A DNA stretch of 64,000 bases from Punica granatum (lineage: Eukaryota; Streptophyta; Magnoliopsida; Myrtales; Lythraceae), in NCBI RefSeq assembly GCF_007655135.1, contig NC_045129.1:2108001-2172000 (forward strand). Direction: 5' to 3'. Positions 46,199 through 57,714 of the stretch are shown piece by piece; the stretch's first letter is position 1, and each line of letters begins with the position of its first letter. A program made the translations under genes and the position numbers. The notes below the pieces were generated by a model. It made no database searches, was not told where the DNA came from, and was given only the letters and a program-made list of their open reading frames with translations.

Positions 46199-46597
46199 TC
46201 AAACTGTTAGAATCAATATCCCAAGCTTGCCAAAAATCCAGTAGGAACCAACCGACACTGTGATAGTGAAGGAAGGTCCCTGTGAACAGAAATTCTTGAA
46301 AATTTTGTTAGATTTTTTCTCGGATCTTACCGCGTTTTCGGACAATGTTCGAATGAGTTGTTGCAGTCGAAGAGCTCTCTTGCTTCCATCCTTTCGGTAG
46401 CCAGTAAATGTCGTTCTTATAATTGATCGAGTTTCAGTTGCAAGTCGGGGCGGTGCTATATCCATCTTGTTAATCCACCTGTATTGATCCTCATGGGTGT
46501 TCCATACACCTTCACTGTCAACCAATCTGTATTCGACCTTGCACCACATATCCCTCTCAGTATTGACCCATTCGCCGGGACTAATACGCGACGAAAA
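46199..46597 (-). CDS. Orphan exon of an unidentified protein (partial or pseudogene)
   Basis: Open for 132 codons to a TGA, directly after an acceptor-like sequence (AAGCTTGCAG before TTTTCGTCGCG). The peptide contains SPGEWVNTERDMWCKVEYRL and DQYRWINKMDIAPP and is rich in Trp, Arg and Glu, unlike random AT-rich translation. A donor-like GTAAGATCC at 46330 would give a phase-0 exon of 89 codons; the next acceptor is only 51 nt away, so reading through is likelier. No in-frame ATG exists at its 5' end, so upstream exons are required. The region 46619-46881 has open frames but no certain exon. I do not recognise the family. It may be the remnant of a lost gene. Confidence 0.35.
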   Translation of the reverse strand, partial: FSSRISPGEWVNTERDMWCKVEYRLVDSEGVWNTHEDQYRWINKMDIAPPRLATETRSIIRTTFTGYRKDGSKRALRLQQLIRTLSENAVRSEKKSNKIFKNFCSQGPSFTITVSVGSYWIFGKLGILILTV

Positions 46598-47490
46598 CTG
46601 CAAGCTTTCGCATTCCGATTAATTTCTGATATGCCAAAACACCACCCGAATGCACCTCTTCTTTAATTGGCTAGTCAGGATAGAGAAATGGACCACATGA
46701 CAGACACCAACCTCTTCTTTGATTGATTTTTCTTCCCTGTTCCTTTTCCGTTCCCATTGCTCGCCGACACAGATTGGACTAACCTTCGTCTCCCCCGAAA
46801 TTTTGCAGCTTTCTCGGACAATTCTATGATACAATTATTTGAAAATGGTTTATGTTCTCTGCAATGCGAGTCGACCAACAAGTTTTTTTTAACATCGAAA
46901 TTCGGAGATTAATATATGTGTATATAAATATTAGTGAATCGGAGATTAATATTAATGAATGAGAGAGGTGGAGACAATTTTTTTAACAATTGCTGTGACA
47001 GAACAAGACAACAGGTTGGAATTTTTAAGATTCCAACTTCCCGTTGGCTGTATTGCACTTGACATTAAATTAATTTATTAATTAGTTAAGATTGCACCAA
47101 AACAAGCAAAAAAAAAAAAATGGAAAGAAGCCAAGGGCAAAGGACAAGGAGATATGGGAGTTAACAAAATAATTCTAAGAAAGAATTGAATAAACAAAAT
47201 AAAAATTTACTTTAAAAGGAAAACCAAAAATTGCATCAAATGGTCAATTCCAATCAGCTCATGGAACTCAACCAACCAACCCCCCAAGGAAACAATTCAA
47301 AACCCCCTCCAACCCCCACCTATAAGAAATAATTGCATAGTAAAGACAATTTTCAAAGGGGAAAAAAAAAATTGATAAGAAATATAATTAAAAAATAAAA
47401 TAAAATGAAACTGCCAGAGTTTCATTTCATCCTAAAGTCCCCACTCAACTAAATCACTGCACAATTTTTATTAGCTTCTTCAAGCATGTC
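46598..47490. other. Intergenic, downstream of the receptor kinase
   Basis: Open short frames at 46619-46881 (minus) could belong to the orphan exon. The rest is A-rich, with poly-A runs near 47107-47120 and 47361-47373, and includes the receptor kinase 3' region. Nothing else seen. Confidence 0.4.
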
Positions 47491-50400
47491 TTAAGGTGTA
47501 GCCCCTCTAGGAGGAGTCCGTGCCTCGGGGGGTGGCGTGTGGCCCCCCGACCCCTTCGATGGGTCGTCGGACGACTGCCTCACACCGTCATCCGGATCGG
47601 CCCGGTTCACCTCCTCCATCATGCGAACCACCTCGGTCATGTCGGGCCTCTGATCAGGCATGGTGGATACACATGCCATTGCGATCTGGAGCACTTGGAC
47701 CATCTCCTCCTCTATGTTGTTGTACCTCATCAGCTCCGCATCAAAGACCTCGGCCGTCCACTCCTCCCGAACCACAGACTGGACCCACCTAGGCAGATCG
47801 ATCCCTTCTTCACCTAGGGATGCCTGGTTAGGAGCCTTACCTGTCAGTAGCTCCAGTACAAGAACTCCGAAGCTGTACACATCGGATTTGAATGTGACCT
47901 TCCGAGTCTCCACCACCTCGGGCGCCCGGTATCCTGCGACCCGGTTCGGCGGGGCTGATGTCCCGAAGAGCGGGTTGAGGCCGAAGTCTGAAACACAGGC
48001 CGTGCGGTCTGGCCGGAGCAGCACATTGGAGGACTTGACATTGCCGTGGACCACCTTGCCCGACCGGTGAAGGTGGGCCAGCCCCCGTCCGGCGCCTATC
48101 GCAATCTTCAGCCGGTTGTCCCAGTCCAGCGGCGTACGGCCCGATCCTCTGCTACCTGAACACACACACACACACAGTGAATGAAAATTAGGTCATCGTC
48201 TGATTTTTCCGCATGAAAATTCCACGTGGAATATCTCATTACCAGTCATCCCCGTTTCTGAGGCGTGCCCATCAATAATTCTTGCATTCAATTCACAGAC
48301 AATTATTGATTTGTCACACGTTGCCTCGAAAAGAGTTGCATAGCATTTAAAAATAACCGAGAAAAGGAGGCATTATTAAAAAAGGAGACGACAGCAAGCC
48401 TCCCGAAAGCATAGAGGGAGCAAAACACACACTGAGCGGGAATTAGTATCAACCAACAGTGAGATTTACTTCAAATTTACACCGACAAAAAGAGTACAAC
48501 GGCAATGAAGGGAAGAACGTGGTCTCAAATACTACAATTCTCCTACCTAACTGCATCATCGTATAATAAATTGCAGGCTAAATGAATTCATATAAGTGTT
48601 CACGAAATTATATAAAACACTCGAGTATTAGAAAATCTTCCCCACCCAAACTAAATGTGGAAAAAGAAAGAAAAAGGAGAAGGGCAAAAAGTGAGGGGAA
48701 GCATGTCCGCGACATCATGGAGAATCACGGGCTCATGTTTCTCTGTCAGTGGCACAACCGTAATTACGTATGTGCCTGGGAGCGTATTTCTCACTCAAAG
48801 AAAAGTATATCTTGAAAAGGAAAAGAGGACAAAGGAACGGAGAAGAAGGCCAAAAGGAAAACGAGAATCTGTTTTCCTTTCCCTTTAACAAGCACGCATG
48901 TATTTGTTAAGAAACGTAAGCTACAGGTTTCTAATTGGGCACATTGGTAGATCCTATTAACCTTCTTTGCCGATATTGAATTCCGGTACTTGTCTCGAAA
49001 TAAATGTGTTTCTTGGTTAACCTTGAACTTTAAACATGGAATTATGGCATGATTTTTTGTCTTAAGGATCTTGATAATGGCATGTAAAAGGTGAAAATCA
49101 TGAGGGCAAATTGAAATTAACCGATGGAAAATTTAAAATAAGTAAAGAGAAGGAAAAAAAAAAAAAACTGTCTTTGACTAGTAAAGCAGCTGAGCTAGGC
49201 ATCATGGAGAGACAGAGTCAAACATTCCATAAGAAACCAAACGGATTTTTCTGCGTGAGAACTGAGAACTTGATTCTGTAATTCTTACTCCATTTGTCAA
49301 AATATACAGTACAGGACACCAATTAAATGCCGATATAGCGTAGGGCACATTTGAATACCATTCTTGACCAAGTTTTCAAACACTGTCCGGTCCAAGATTA
49401 AATTATAAGAAAAAAAAATCTAAGATTTCATTACTTAATCAAGGAAATCCCGTGATTTCGTTGAAAAAAATTTAAATTTTGAAGGAATTTTCGTGAAAAA
49501 AACCCTTCCATTTTTATATACATGTTCATAATCATATTAAGAACGATTATCAGCTTGTGTATGTCATTTTTATTCCAAGGTGTTAATGCTTGGCATTCTT
49601 CTTTCTTTCTTTCTTCAAATGAGGATTATCGAATATGACAAATTCATCTGGAGATAAGCAAATAGAAACAAGAATGCCCATCTAAATTGACCAATAAGGC
49701 CACAAAACAATGCCCATTAAAAGCCCCCCCCCACATTTTCATGAAATCATTGCTTCTAATGTAATCTGACACTGTATCTGACAAATAAGCAAGCCAAATC
49801 AAGAAATCAATGGCACCACAAGGAATGTTACGAAAAAGAAGAGAATGAAAACAAAATTGTGGAAGAGAACATTACCATGAAGAAGAGCAGACAAGCTACC
49901 AGCGGACAAATAATCAGTGACCAGCAGCTTCTCATCTTTGGAGTAGTAGTAGGCCATGAGAGGAACCACGTTCTCGTGCTTGATCTCCCCCAGGATCGCC
50001 ATTTGCCCCTCGAACTCTCTCTTGCTCACAGTCACGTCCTTCAGCCTCTTCACCACCACCGTCGTCCCTTCCTCGAGGACAGCCTTGTACGAAGTCCCGA
50101 CGCTGCCCTTCCCCAGGACCTCCGCCGACGCCCTCAATAGGTCCTCCAGGTCGAACGTGTACCCCCCTCCTTCCAAAAACACGAGCTTGTTTCTCTCCGC
50201 AGCTTCAGCCGACCCTGTTGCAATGTGAAAAATCAGCGTTTCATCAAACCATCGACAACAGGCACATGGGATTCAGGCACAACGGCATATATCTGAATAG
50301 ATTTGTTTTGCGGATTGATGCAGTCGGATTATGGTCATGCGTCGGGTTGGCAATACTAAATGTGGAATTTTCAGATGACATTTACGTGCGCCCTAAGATT

Positions 50401-51713
50401 CTTATGTGAAAGAAAGGATCAGGCAACCAATTCTCAAATGGGAAAGCAAATTGAAAACAGTGCTAAATTTGGCAATCAAGAGTTGGTGTAGTGTAAGAAG
50501 AGATGAACCTCAGGAGCATTTGAAGAAAAAGAAAAATCTCCAAGCAATTAATCGTCCATTTAATGATTTTCTTTGGACATTTTTCGGTTAAAAGTCCACT
50601 TCAACAACAACATTGCCAAAACAAATAAATAATTATGGTTGAAATTACTGATTAAAAATTGTCGGTTAATAGATCGATCGAAGAAAGAAAATGATTCAAA
50701 CTAATTAGTTACCACCTATGAAATAATGATTCACCTGTGATATCATCTTTGGAGGACGACGTGCCAGCCTCAGCTGGGACCGACCGAGCCCCCGCCACAG
50801 CTGCTGGGGCCTTCGAGGGCTTCGCGGGCTGCCTCCTCTGCCGCCTCCGGAGGCAGAGGAACAGCACGAGCAGAAGCAGCAGCAAGAACAGAGCACACCC
50901 AACGGCAATCCCCACAATTGCGGCCGTGGAGAGCTTCTTCGACTTCTTGTGGCCAGGAGTCCCGGAAGGGCCCCCTGGTGACGGAGATGGCGACCCGAAG
51001 AATGGGTTGCAGGCTGCCAGAGGGCCGCCGCAGAGGGCGAGATTTCCTGCGAAAGCGGACTCGGGGAACTTCGATAGGCTCGCGGGGATCGAGCCGTTTA
51101 GGTTGTTGTGCGAAACATTGAAGTTGTTCAGGCCTTCGGAGTCGATGCTCGGGAGCGTCCCAGAGAAGTTGTTGTTCTGCAGGAACAGGCCCGTGAGGTG
51201 GGTCAGGTTGTTGACCGCGAAGGGGATTGGGCCGGACAACTTGTTCGACGAAATGTCGAGGCGGGTCAGACGGGTGAGCTGAGTGACGCTAGGGGGGAAC
51301 TCGCCGGAGAAGACATTGTCCTGGAGGTATAGGCTGCGGAGCAGGGTGAGGTTGGAGAAGTCGTCGGGGACTTGACCGGATAGGCGGTTGGAGCGGAGAC
51401 TGAGGACCCGGAGCTGGGTGAGCCGGCCGATGGTGTTGGGGGGGATGGGGCCCACGAGGTCGGCTCCGGGGAGACGGAGGGTGAAGACGGAGGACCGGTT
51501 GGAGTCGCAGCCGACGCCGACCCAGTCACAGGCGGAGGAGGAGACGGTCCAGTTGAGGTGCGAGGAGTGATGGGTCTGGTTGAGGAAGTCGAGGAGGGCC
51601 TGCTTGTCCTGGGTCGGCTCCGAGTCCACCGGCCAACAACTCAGTAGAATCACAGTCACAGACAAGACGAGAGCAGCAGGCCCGAGTATGTCCATTGGAG
51701 CTGACAACGGCAT
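47491..51713 (-). CDS. LRR receptor-like (probably inactive) kinase, At2g26730 type
   Basis: Plasma-membrane LRR-III receptor-like kinase. Three exons (51713-50735, 50214-49876, 48155-47491) splice to 1983 nt, 660 aa, close to Arabidopsis At2g26730. A signal peptide ([20 protein letters not shown]) is followed by an LRR N-terminal cap (CDWVGVGC), about five LRRs ([20 protein letters not shown]) and a transmembrane span at about 264-287 ([20 protein letters not shown]). The kinase domain has a Gly loop LGKGSVG (360-366) and Lys382, but the catalytic loop reads HGN (476-478) instead of HRD, while DFG (496-498) is kept. Loss of the catalytic Asp argues for a pseudokinase. The tail is [17 protein letters not shown]. 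The start is the first in-frame ATG; a second Met is six codons later. Sense-strand CT tracts lie upstream. Confidence 0.93.
48156..49875 (-). other. Long second intron of the receptor kinase
   Basis: A 1720-nt intron between kinase exons, bounded by GTAATG and a TGTGTGTGTTCAG acceptor preceded by an AC/GT microsatellite (about 48160-48175). It has A-rich DNA and no recognised gene. Short ORFs at 48582-48888 are low complexity. Confidence 0.6.
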
Positions 51714-51920
51714 TGTCGTCTCCGACAGACAAAGAGATGCAAGAGACTCGGAATGGATATAGGTCAAAGGGATGACTGAAGAGCTCAAGAAGCGTTCTTC
51801 AGCAGAAAGGACAGTGAGAGAAACCTTCCCTGGGGAGAAGCCATTGCAGGGGAAGGATGAAGAGGATGAGAGAGAGATAGAGAGAGAGAGAGAGGGAGGG
51901 AGGTATCAAGTGATCACGAG
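51714..51920 (-). promoter_or_regulatory. Receptor kinase 5' leader with CT tract
   Basis: On the plus strand, GAGAGAGA runs at about 51869-51893, that is a CT tract on the sense strand, about 160-180 nt upstream of the start codon. Confidence 0.5.
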
Positions 51921-52366
51921 GGATGGAAAGCAGTGAGAGAGGAAAATAAAGCTGAGAAGAAGCAGTGTTGTCTAGCTGGCAGTACTACCGGAAAACGTTT
52001 TCCGAGTTCTCCTTTAGCATTTCTATGCGTCCTTTCATTTTCTCTTTTCTATTTTCTCCTTTAAACATCTCATGATACGACGTAAGTTTTTTACTTCTTG
52101 TATGATTTTGTCATCCTTGTTCTGCGATTCGTGGTGGGACATTGGTGAATAGTCGTTCTTGAACCGTGTATGTGCATTGATCGGGTCGATAACTTATATA
52201 TTAATCTATAGCCACTTCCATGTGACCCGACTTATTAAAGCTTGGGAGGAAACCTTGGAAAACATATAACGTAAAATTATAGTGTAAGTTCTTTTTTGGT
52301 TGTTAGGCTTGTTATTAAATTTTGGATTTGTTTAGGAAGTAATCTCTCTTCCTCATGTTTTTTCCG

Positions 52367-52715
52367 TGTTATCACTGACTCATAATATGCGTGAAGATAA
52401 GCAATGGAGAAAAAATGTGACCCTAGCAAACTATCTAAAAATTTACTTGTTTAGAAGAATTAATGGTCCAAAATATTTTAGACTAATAGAGTCAATTCAT
52501 GACAAATCACATTAATTATAATTAGTTGTAATTCTAAAAACCATGTTATCACTTACTCATGATATGCATGAAGAATGTCCCTGGAGAAAAAATTGTGACC
52601 CTAACGAATTATCTAACAGACATTTGTTTAGAAGAATTAATGGTTCGAAATAATTTTCTATTAATAGAGTCAGTTCAGAACAAATCACATTAATTATAAT
52701 TAATTATAAATCCAA
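52367..52715. repeat. Tandem duplication, unit about 177 bp
   Basis: Two diverged copies at 177-bp offset, starting at 52367 and 52544. Shared blocks include TGTTTAGAAGAATTAATGGT and CAAATCACATTAATTATAAT. Non-coding. Confidence 0.8.
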
Positions 52716-53414
52716 AGAGAAGTTTTTAGATTAATAAAAGGCTTAAGGACAGATGAGATGCAATCTGGGCTTCTCATGAAACCCTCTCTTACTTAGCAAA
52801 GTGAGACCCTCTCTCACTCATCGGGTGAGAAGTGGTAGACTCTACAATTTTCATTTTTATATATATATATATATGTGTGTATACATGTCCTTATATGGTA
52901 GTGTGGAAATTAGTTTTTATATATATCTGAAAAAAAAGTTCAGAAATGTTATTTTCGCAGTTTTACTAAAATGACCTAAGGTAAATAACACTCTTATACG
53001 TTGAGATTTTCTTAAATGACACACTCTCATCCTTAAAATAACATGACCGATGCTCCACTTGACTATGTTGACTAACACTATTGAATATTTCATTAAATTT
53101 TATATTTAATAATAATAATAATAATAAGATAGAGAAGCTGTGAGCCTCACCAAGGAGGATGTTGGTTGCCTGCGAGCCCCCAATGACCATCGACCATAAT
53201 TAGAATATCCACAAAATTTATTTGGTTAATTTTTTAATAATTCCAAAAAAAATTAAAAATAAAATAATAAAATAGAAATAGACATGAAATGCCGATCATT
53301 AAGGTATAATTGTAATCCACGAAGCCCTAGCACCACCCTCATTCGAGAAACTATAATACTATTAGAATATTACGTGAAATATTTTGGTTAAATTTTTAAA
53401 TAATTTACCAACAA

Positions 53415-53587
53415 TGGTTAATTCAAGCGGTTCAACGTTTACTCCCCTTAAATCATATTTCAGGTTTGAGTCTTGTTAAGAAAAAAAATCTTTAATTATG
53501 AGATTTTTATCTCGGAGTAAATTGATTCGATTCGAACTGGATTAGTGAAATCCGTTAGGTTTCTTGATACTAAGATATACACCGAAA
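53415..53587 (+). mobile_element. SINE-family copy inside the long-TIR element
   Basis: tRNA-like 5' part (TGGTTAATTCAAGCGGTTCA, then CAGGTTTGAGTCTTG) and the family 3' block (AACTGGATTAGTGAAATCCG, TTGATACTAAGATATACACC). AATAATTT lies near both sides but low complexity makes it weak as a target duplication. Confidence 0.65.
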
Positions 53588-53826
53588 ATATTTTTTTCAA
53601 TAATTTTAGGATCTTGATAGAGAATCAAAATACTAAAAATAAAAATAGTAAACAAATAAAGGTATAGAAGTCATGGCGATCATGACACTCTCAGTGAGGT
53701 CGTTGGTTGCCACTGAGGGCTCATCGGCCGCCACCACCCCTCTTCACCAAGGTCCACAACTTCTCTATCGTTATTTATTTATTTAAAAAAAGAAATAATT
53801 AGAAAATTTAATGGATGTTCCAAGAA

Positions 53827-53952
53827 TATTTTGAAGATGTTAGTTAACACAGTCAAATGGGGAGAGTGTCATGTTTTCCTAGAAGTTGAGTATTTTGAAG
53901 ATGTTAGTTAACAGTCAAATGGGGAGAGTGTCATGTTTTCCTAGAAGTTGGG
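53827..53952. repeat. Tandem duplication, unit 62-64 bp
   Basis: Two copies starting at 53827 and 53891. They differ by a 2-bp indel (TTAACACAGTC versus TTAACAGTC) and a G/A change. Recent, within the right arm of the long-TIR element. Confidence 0.9.
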
Positions 53953-55709
53953 TTAAATGTCATTTAAGGAATCTCAAGGGAAGGAACTGGGGAGTGTAAT
54001 TTACCCAATTATTTACGACACATAGCAATATTATTTATTTTCCTCTACAAAATGGACCCCAAGATTTGGGCTTTTTATCCTGATGGTCCCATTTTTTTTC
54101 ACTTCCAGTGATGGATGATCAATCATTTTCGTCCTTGACTTTATGAAATTCTAGAGACCCAAAAGGAAAAGATAACAACAGAAAAAAAAAACAAAGTAAT
54201 AAATATATATATAAGAAAGAGAAATTTTATCTCCTTGCAATTCAAAGGATCATACATACTTCGTCACAATAGTAATACTGTAATTCTCTTATGAATCGAC
54301 GACCTACCTTTATAAGAGATGAAGCTTAACTTAATATCAAAGGAAAAAAAGAGGAATATATGGACGGCTTCAGCAAGTCAGTGATCAAAAGATTCAAAAT
54401 TTGTTTATTATGATTAATTGTAGTTGAAAATTTTAACTTTCATAGTATAGAAAGGAATAGATAATAAGTAATGAATTATATATAAAACTCAAAGTTGTAT
54501 AAGAAACTATTTTTCATGTCCAAGCATGGAGTGCAGATGGGCCCAATTAAAACGTGTCATTTGTCCCTTAGAAATGCATAATACTATAATGCATGCTTTT
54601 ATTAGAACTTACAGTATATACATACATATATATATATATTATTAGAAAAGAAAAAAGAAGGATGAACTATTAGTCAAATGCTTGAGAAAAAAAAGGGTGT
54701 CTTACTTGAAAAATAAGTTTGAAAAAAGGAGGACCAAAACGTACATTATTTTGAATTTTGTTTTCAATATTATTAGGGGGAAAAAAAAACTCACTGGCTA
54801 TCTTTGAGATTGCGGAAATGGGGAGTAAAAGTCAAAGTACGTAGGTGCTATATTTGAAAATTTTTGCAGGCTAAGTTTGAAAGAGCTACTTGTGCCAGAC
54901 AATTAATAAGCAGGGTTATCCCGCATTTTTATACAGCCAAATTTGGTTCAAGGATTTCTCCATAAGTCTAAAGTGGCCATTCACCCAATAAATAAATAAA
55001 TAAAGACCATTCAATTTTACAATTTAAATTTTTATTATAGTTTCCGGTCTTTATTTTAACAAACTCTTGCATTGTCATGTTTATAGTGGACTTCTCCCCA
55101 TAAAAAAAAATGTGGATATTCACTTTATATATGTGCCATTGTTCGAGTTCACTGTGAACTCAACTGGACGCATTGTTTAGCTTAGACTATTAGAAAAATA
55201 CCTTCAAGAATTGCACAACACACAGTCGCCACACATCCATGTGCGTGTATATATATATATGTATTTGCATGGAATCTTCGCACGTCGTTGATTCCAAACG
55301 TAGGACAAGCTCGTCTTGGCGATGGACTGGTACTTCTAAAGCGATCACTCTCTTTGGTTTTTTCAAATTTCAAGTGACTGCTTGATAATTTTGAGTATGA
55401 TTATCTTCTAAGGTTTTCTGACTTGAGGACCACTTTGCAGGCTTGAGTGGAACTGGATAAGTATGATAATAAGTAACCTATAAGTACAGGGACCACACTG
55501 CAAAAAAAAAAATCTCAAATCTAGGAAGCCAAATTTAGGAAATCATTGCCGATTTTGTTTTTTATTGGGAACAACTAAAAATCAATAAAAAAGATATGCT
55601 TGATCCAGTAAAAAATATCAAAACAATGGTTGGATACAGAATGCAGTATATGATATTTCCCAAGTCATCAACCGCATTGAGAAGTTAAGAGCACATATGT
55701 AACATGTAC

Positions 55710-56011
55710 AACGCTTGATTGTCTACAACGAATTTGTGCTATACACAATATGATTAATACCAAAAAGATGCTTTGATCGATCTTAATTTGGATATAGACA
55801 AGAATTATATATCCGATTTTCGAACCGTATAAGCACATACAAAACATAATAATGGAGACATTTGATTGATTGTGTACAACGAGTTTGTGCTATGCACGAG
55901 ATGATTATTGCCAAAAAGATGCTTTGATCGATCTCAATTTGGATATAGACAATAAGTATATAACAAAATTTGAACCGCATAAGTACATGTAAAACATAAT
56001 AATGGAGAGAT
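55710..56011. repeat. Tandem duplication, unit 151 bp
   Basis: Two copies at 151-bp offset. Shared blocks: CCAAAAAGATGCTTTGATCG and AAAACATAATAATGGAGA. Moderately diverged, non-coding. Confidence 0.85.
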
Positions 56012-56071
56012 ATTGTATGTTATCACACAGAGTATAAAGAAACCATATCATGAGAGAGTATAGAGTAGTGG

Positions 56072-56442
56072 CGCACCTCTAGCCTGTTGATCAAGAGGTC
56101 TGAATTTCGATACTCAGTAAGATTACATGTACCCCTTTATTAGATATGTACGGTGTGTTTGGATTCAGAGTTAAAGTAACTTTGATTTTGATCGTGGAAA
56201 AGGACAAATGAATTGTGATTAAAAATTTGACTTGGAAAACGTGTGTTTTTGTTGTGTAGTGTGTTGAGTTAAAGTTAAAGTTAAAATTTTTTACTTGAGA
56301 AATGTATATTTTTGTTATGTAGTGTGTTGAGTTAAAGTTAAAGTTAAAATCAAATTGATTTTAACTTATAAACCAAACAAGCCCGTAGAATTTCTAATTC
56401 AATTAACTAAGCCCATAGGCATTCCTTGTAAAAAAAAAGTTA
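56072..56442 (+). mobile_element. tRNA-like SINE split by a MITE
   Basis: The left part (CTCTAGCCTGTTGATCAAGA, TGAATTTCGATACTC as a B-box-like segment) runs to 56150. After the MITE it resumes at 56385 with TAGAATTTCTAATTC.. and ends in GGCATTCCTTGTAAAAAAAA. The two parts together look like one short SINE with an A tail. Confidence 0.4.
56151..56384. mobile_element. Tourist-like MITE, 234 bp
   Basis: Left end CGGTGTGTTTGGATTCAGAG; right end, read inward, GGGCTTGTTTGGTTTATAAG. GTA on both sides may be the 3-bp duplication. It contains two copies of GTAGTGTGTTGAGTTAAAGT. Its length matches the 233-bp MITE at 29883. Confidence 0.7.
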
Positions 56443-57523
56443 CAAAACTATTACATGCAAATAATTCTGGGAGGCATAACACCTCTCCTATACCGGACAA
56501 TGAAGAATGGCCCTAGTTGATAATCACGTAGGTGACGCGCATTGCCACAATTATCAATTTTCGACATGAACAATGTCGCCGTATTATTCAAAGATCCGAT
56601 CGACCGGACTCGATAATTTTGTTTTTCTTGATATTTATATCACATGGTGTTCGAACATTAACTGATGGCCATATGGATGAAATGATATGGGCAGTGTATC
56701 GGCCGTCCCTACAGAGCCACACAGCTCTCTCCCATCCCACCTCACCTCTGTCCTAAAAAAATCGTTTTTCTTTTTTGCCTTCCATTTGCTGGCCGCTAAT
56801 AATGAAAATAAAATAAAATAAAAACTCCATTTAAAAAAAAAATCGTAATTAAAGCCATGTGTTGCGTTTTCATGAAAAGAGATGGAGCTTTATTGACCTA
56901 ATCTAACTAGTCTGTGCAATCGGCGCTTTTGCTCTGGAAATGGTCCCTCTTCAATCATTCTCGAAAGGCATCAATTCGTTCGGTGCTTCGACACGATCAT
57001 ATACGATGCATGACGTGTATCGGGTCTGAGCCATACCATTAATATATATATGTATGTAGTGATTGAGTTAAACTTGGTGTGAAAACATGTTAAGCTCGAC
57101 TAAATTATGACTAATTTACGATAAACTTAGTAGTTTTCTAACGCTTGATTCCTTTTGGATAGATCCTAAAGTGACCATGTGATAATAATATTCAAGGAGA
57201 AAAGAGTTTCAAGTATAATCATGATCAATAATTGGGTATATAAAAGAGTTCCTTTAATAATTGATACTATAACCTGTTAAACGATATCTAATCATCTGTT
57301 AGTCGTCAATTCTAAGGCTTTCTTCATAAAAACATCCCGGCCTGCGTCTATAAAATCTTGCCCGGCATTTGGTTTCAACAACGATCCCTACCAAACTTCC
57401 CGGATGAAGAAAGAAAGACTCATAAGTTTTGTCATCTCAATAATTATCGATATATGGACCTCGGTGCATGCAGAGTAGTGAGGTTTTTGTATGTTTTCTC
57501 TATGAAATAACCAATCGATAGAG

Positions 57524-57714
57524 TAACCCTAAGAGGTTTGGCCCTAGTGGTTAAATAGGAGTTTAAGTATCAACCTGATATCGGGTTCGAAACTCCTTGA
57601 GGTTACTAGAATACTTTTGGCGTGATTACCCACTCCATGTGTCACCAGAGGTTCACGGAACCCCGAGAATTAGTCGGACGAAACTTGGATACCCCGGGTT
57701 AGCAAAAAAAAACG
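57524..57714 (+). mobile_element. tRNA-derived SINE with 10-bp target duplication
   Basis: Perfect direct repeat ATCGATAGAG at 57514-57523 and 57715-57724. Pol III A-box-like GTTTGGCCCTAGTGGTTAAA and B-box GGGTTCGAAACTCC are spaced as in tRNA. The body ends CCCCGGGTTAGC plus an A run. It differs in sequence from the other SINE family in the window. It is well preserved, so probably a fairly recent insertion. Confidence 0.9.

Larger units (their letters stand above)
52975..54004. mobile_element. Long-TIR (Mutator-like or foldback) element, about 1.0 kb
   Basis: Left arm 52975-53190 and right arm 53690-54004 are inverted relatives. GATAGAGAAGCTGTG on the left matches the reverse complement of the right-hand CACAACTTCTCTATC. 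GATGTTGGTTGCC (left) and the TGGTTGCC-containing right arm also correspond. The outer ends are GGTAAATAACACTC and, from the right, GGGTAAATTACACTCC. The core contains the SINE at 53415-53587, and the right arm has its own 64-bp duplication. No transposase. No clear target duplication, so the superfamily is uncertain. Confidence 0.6.

Noticed and set aside
51714..51788. N-terminal extension of the receptor kinase
   Set aside because: The codon at 51788 is TTG; the first in-frame ATG is at 51713 and is followed by a proper signal peptide.
57530..57610. Possible tRNA gene
   Set aside because: A and B boxes are present, but no acceptor stem pairing is evident and the unit has an A tail and target duplication, so it is a SINE.
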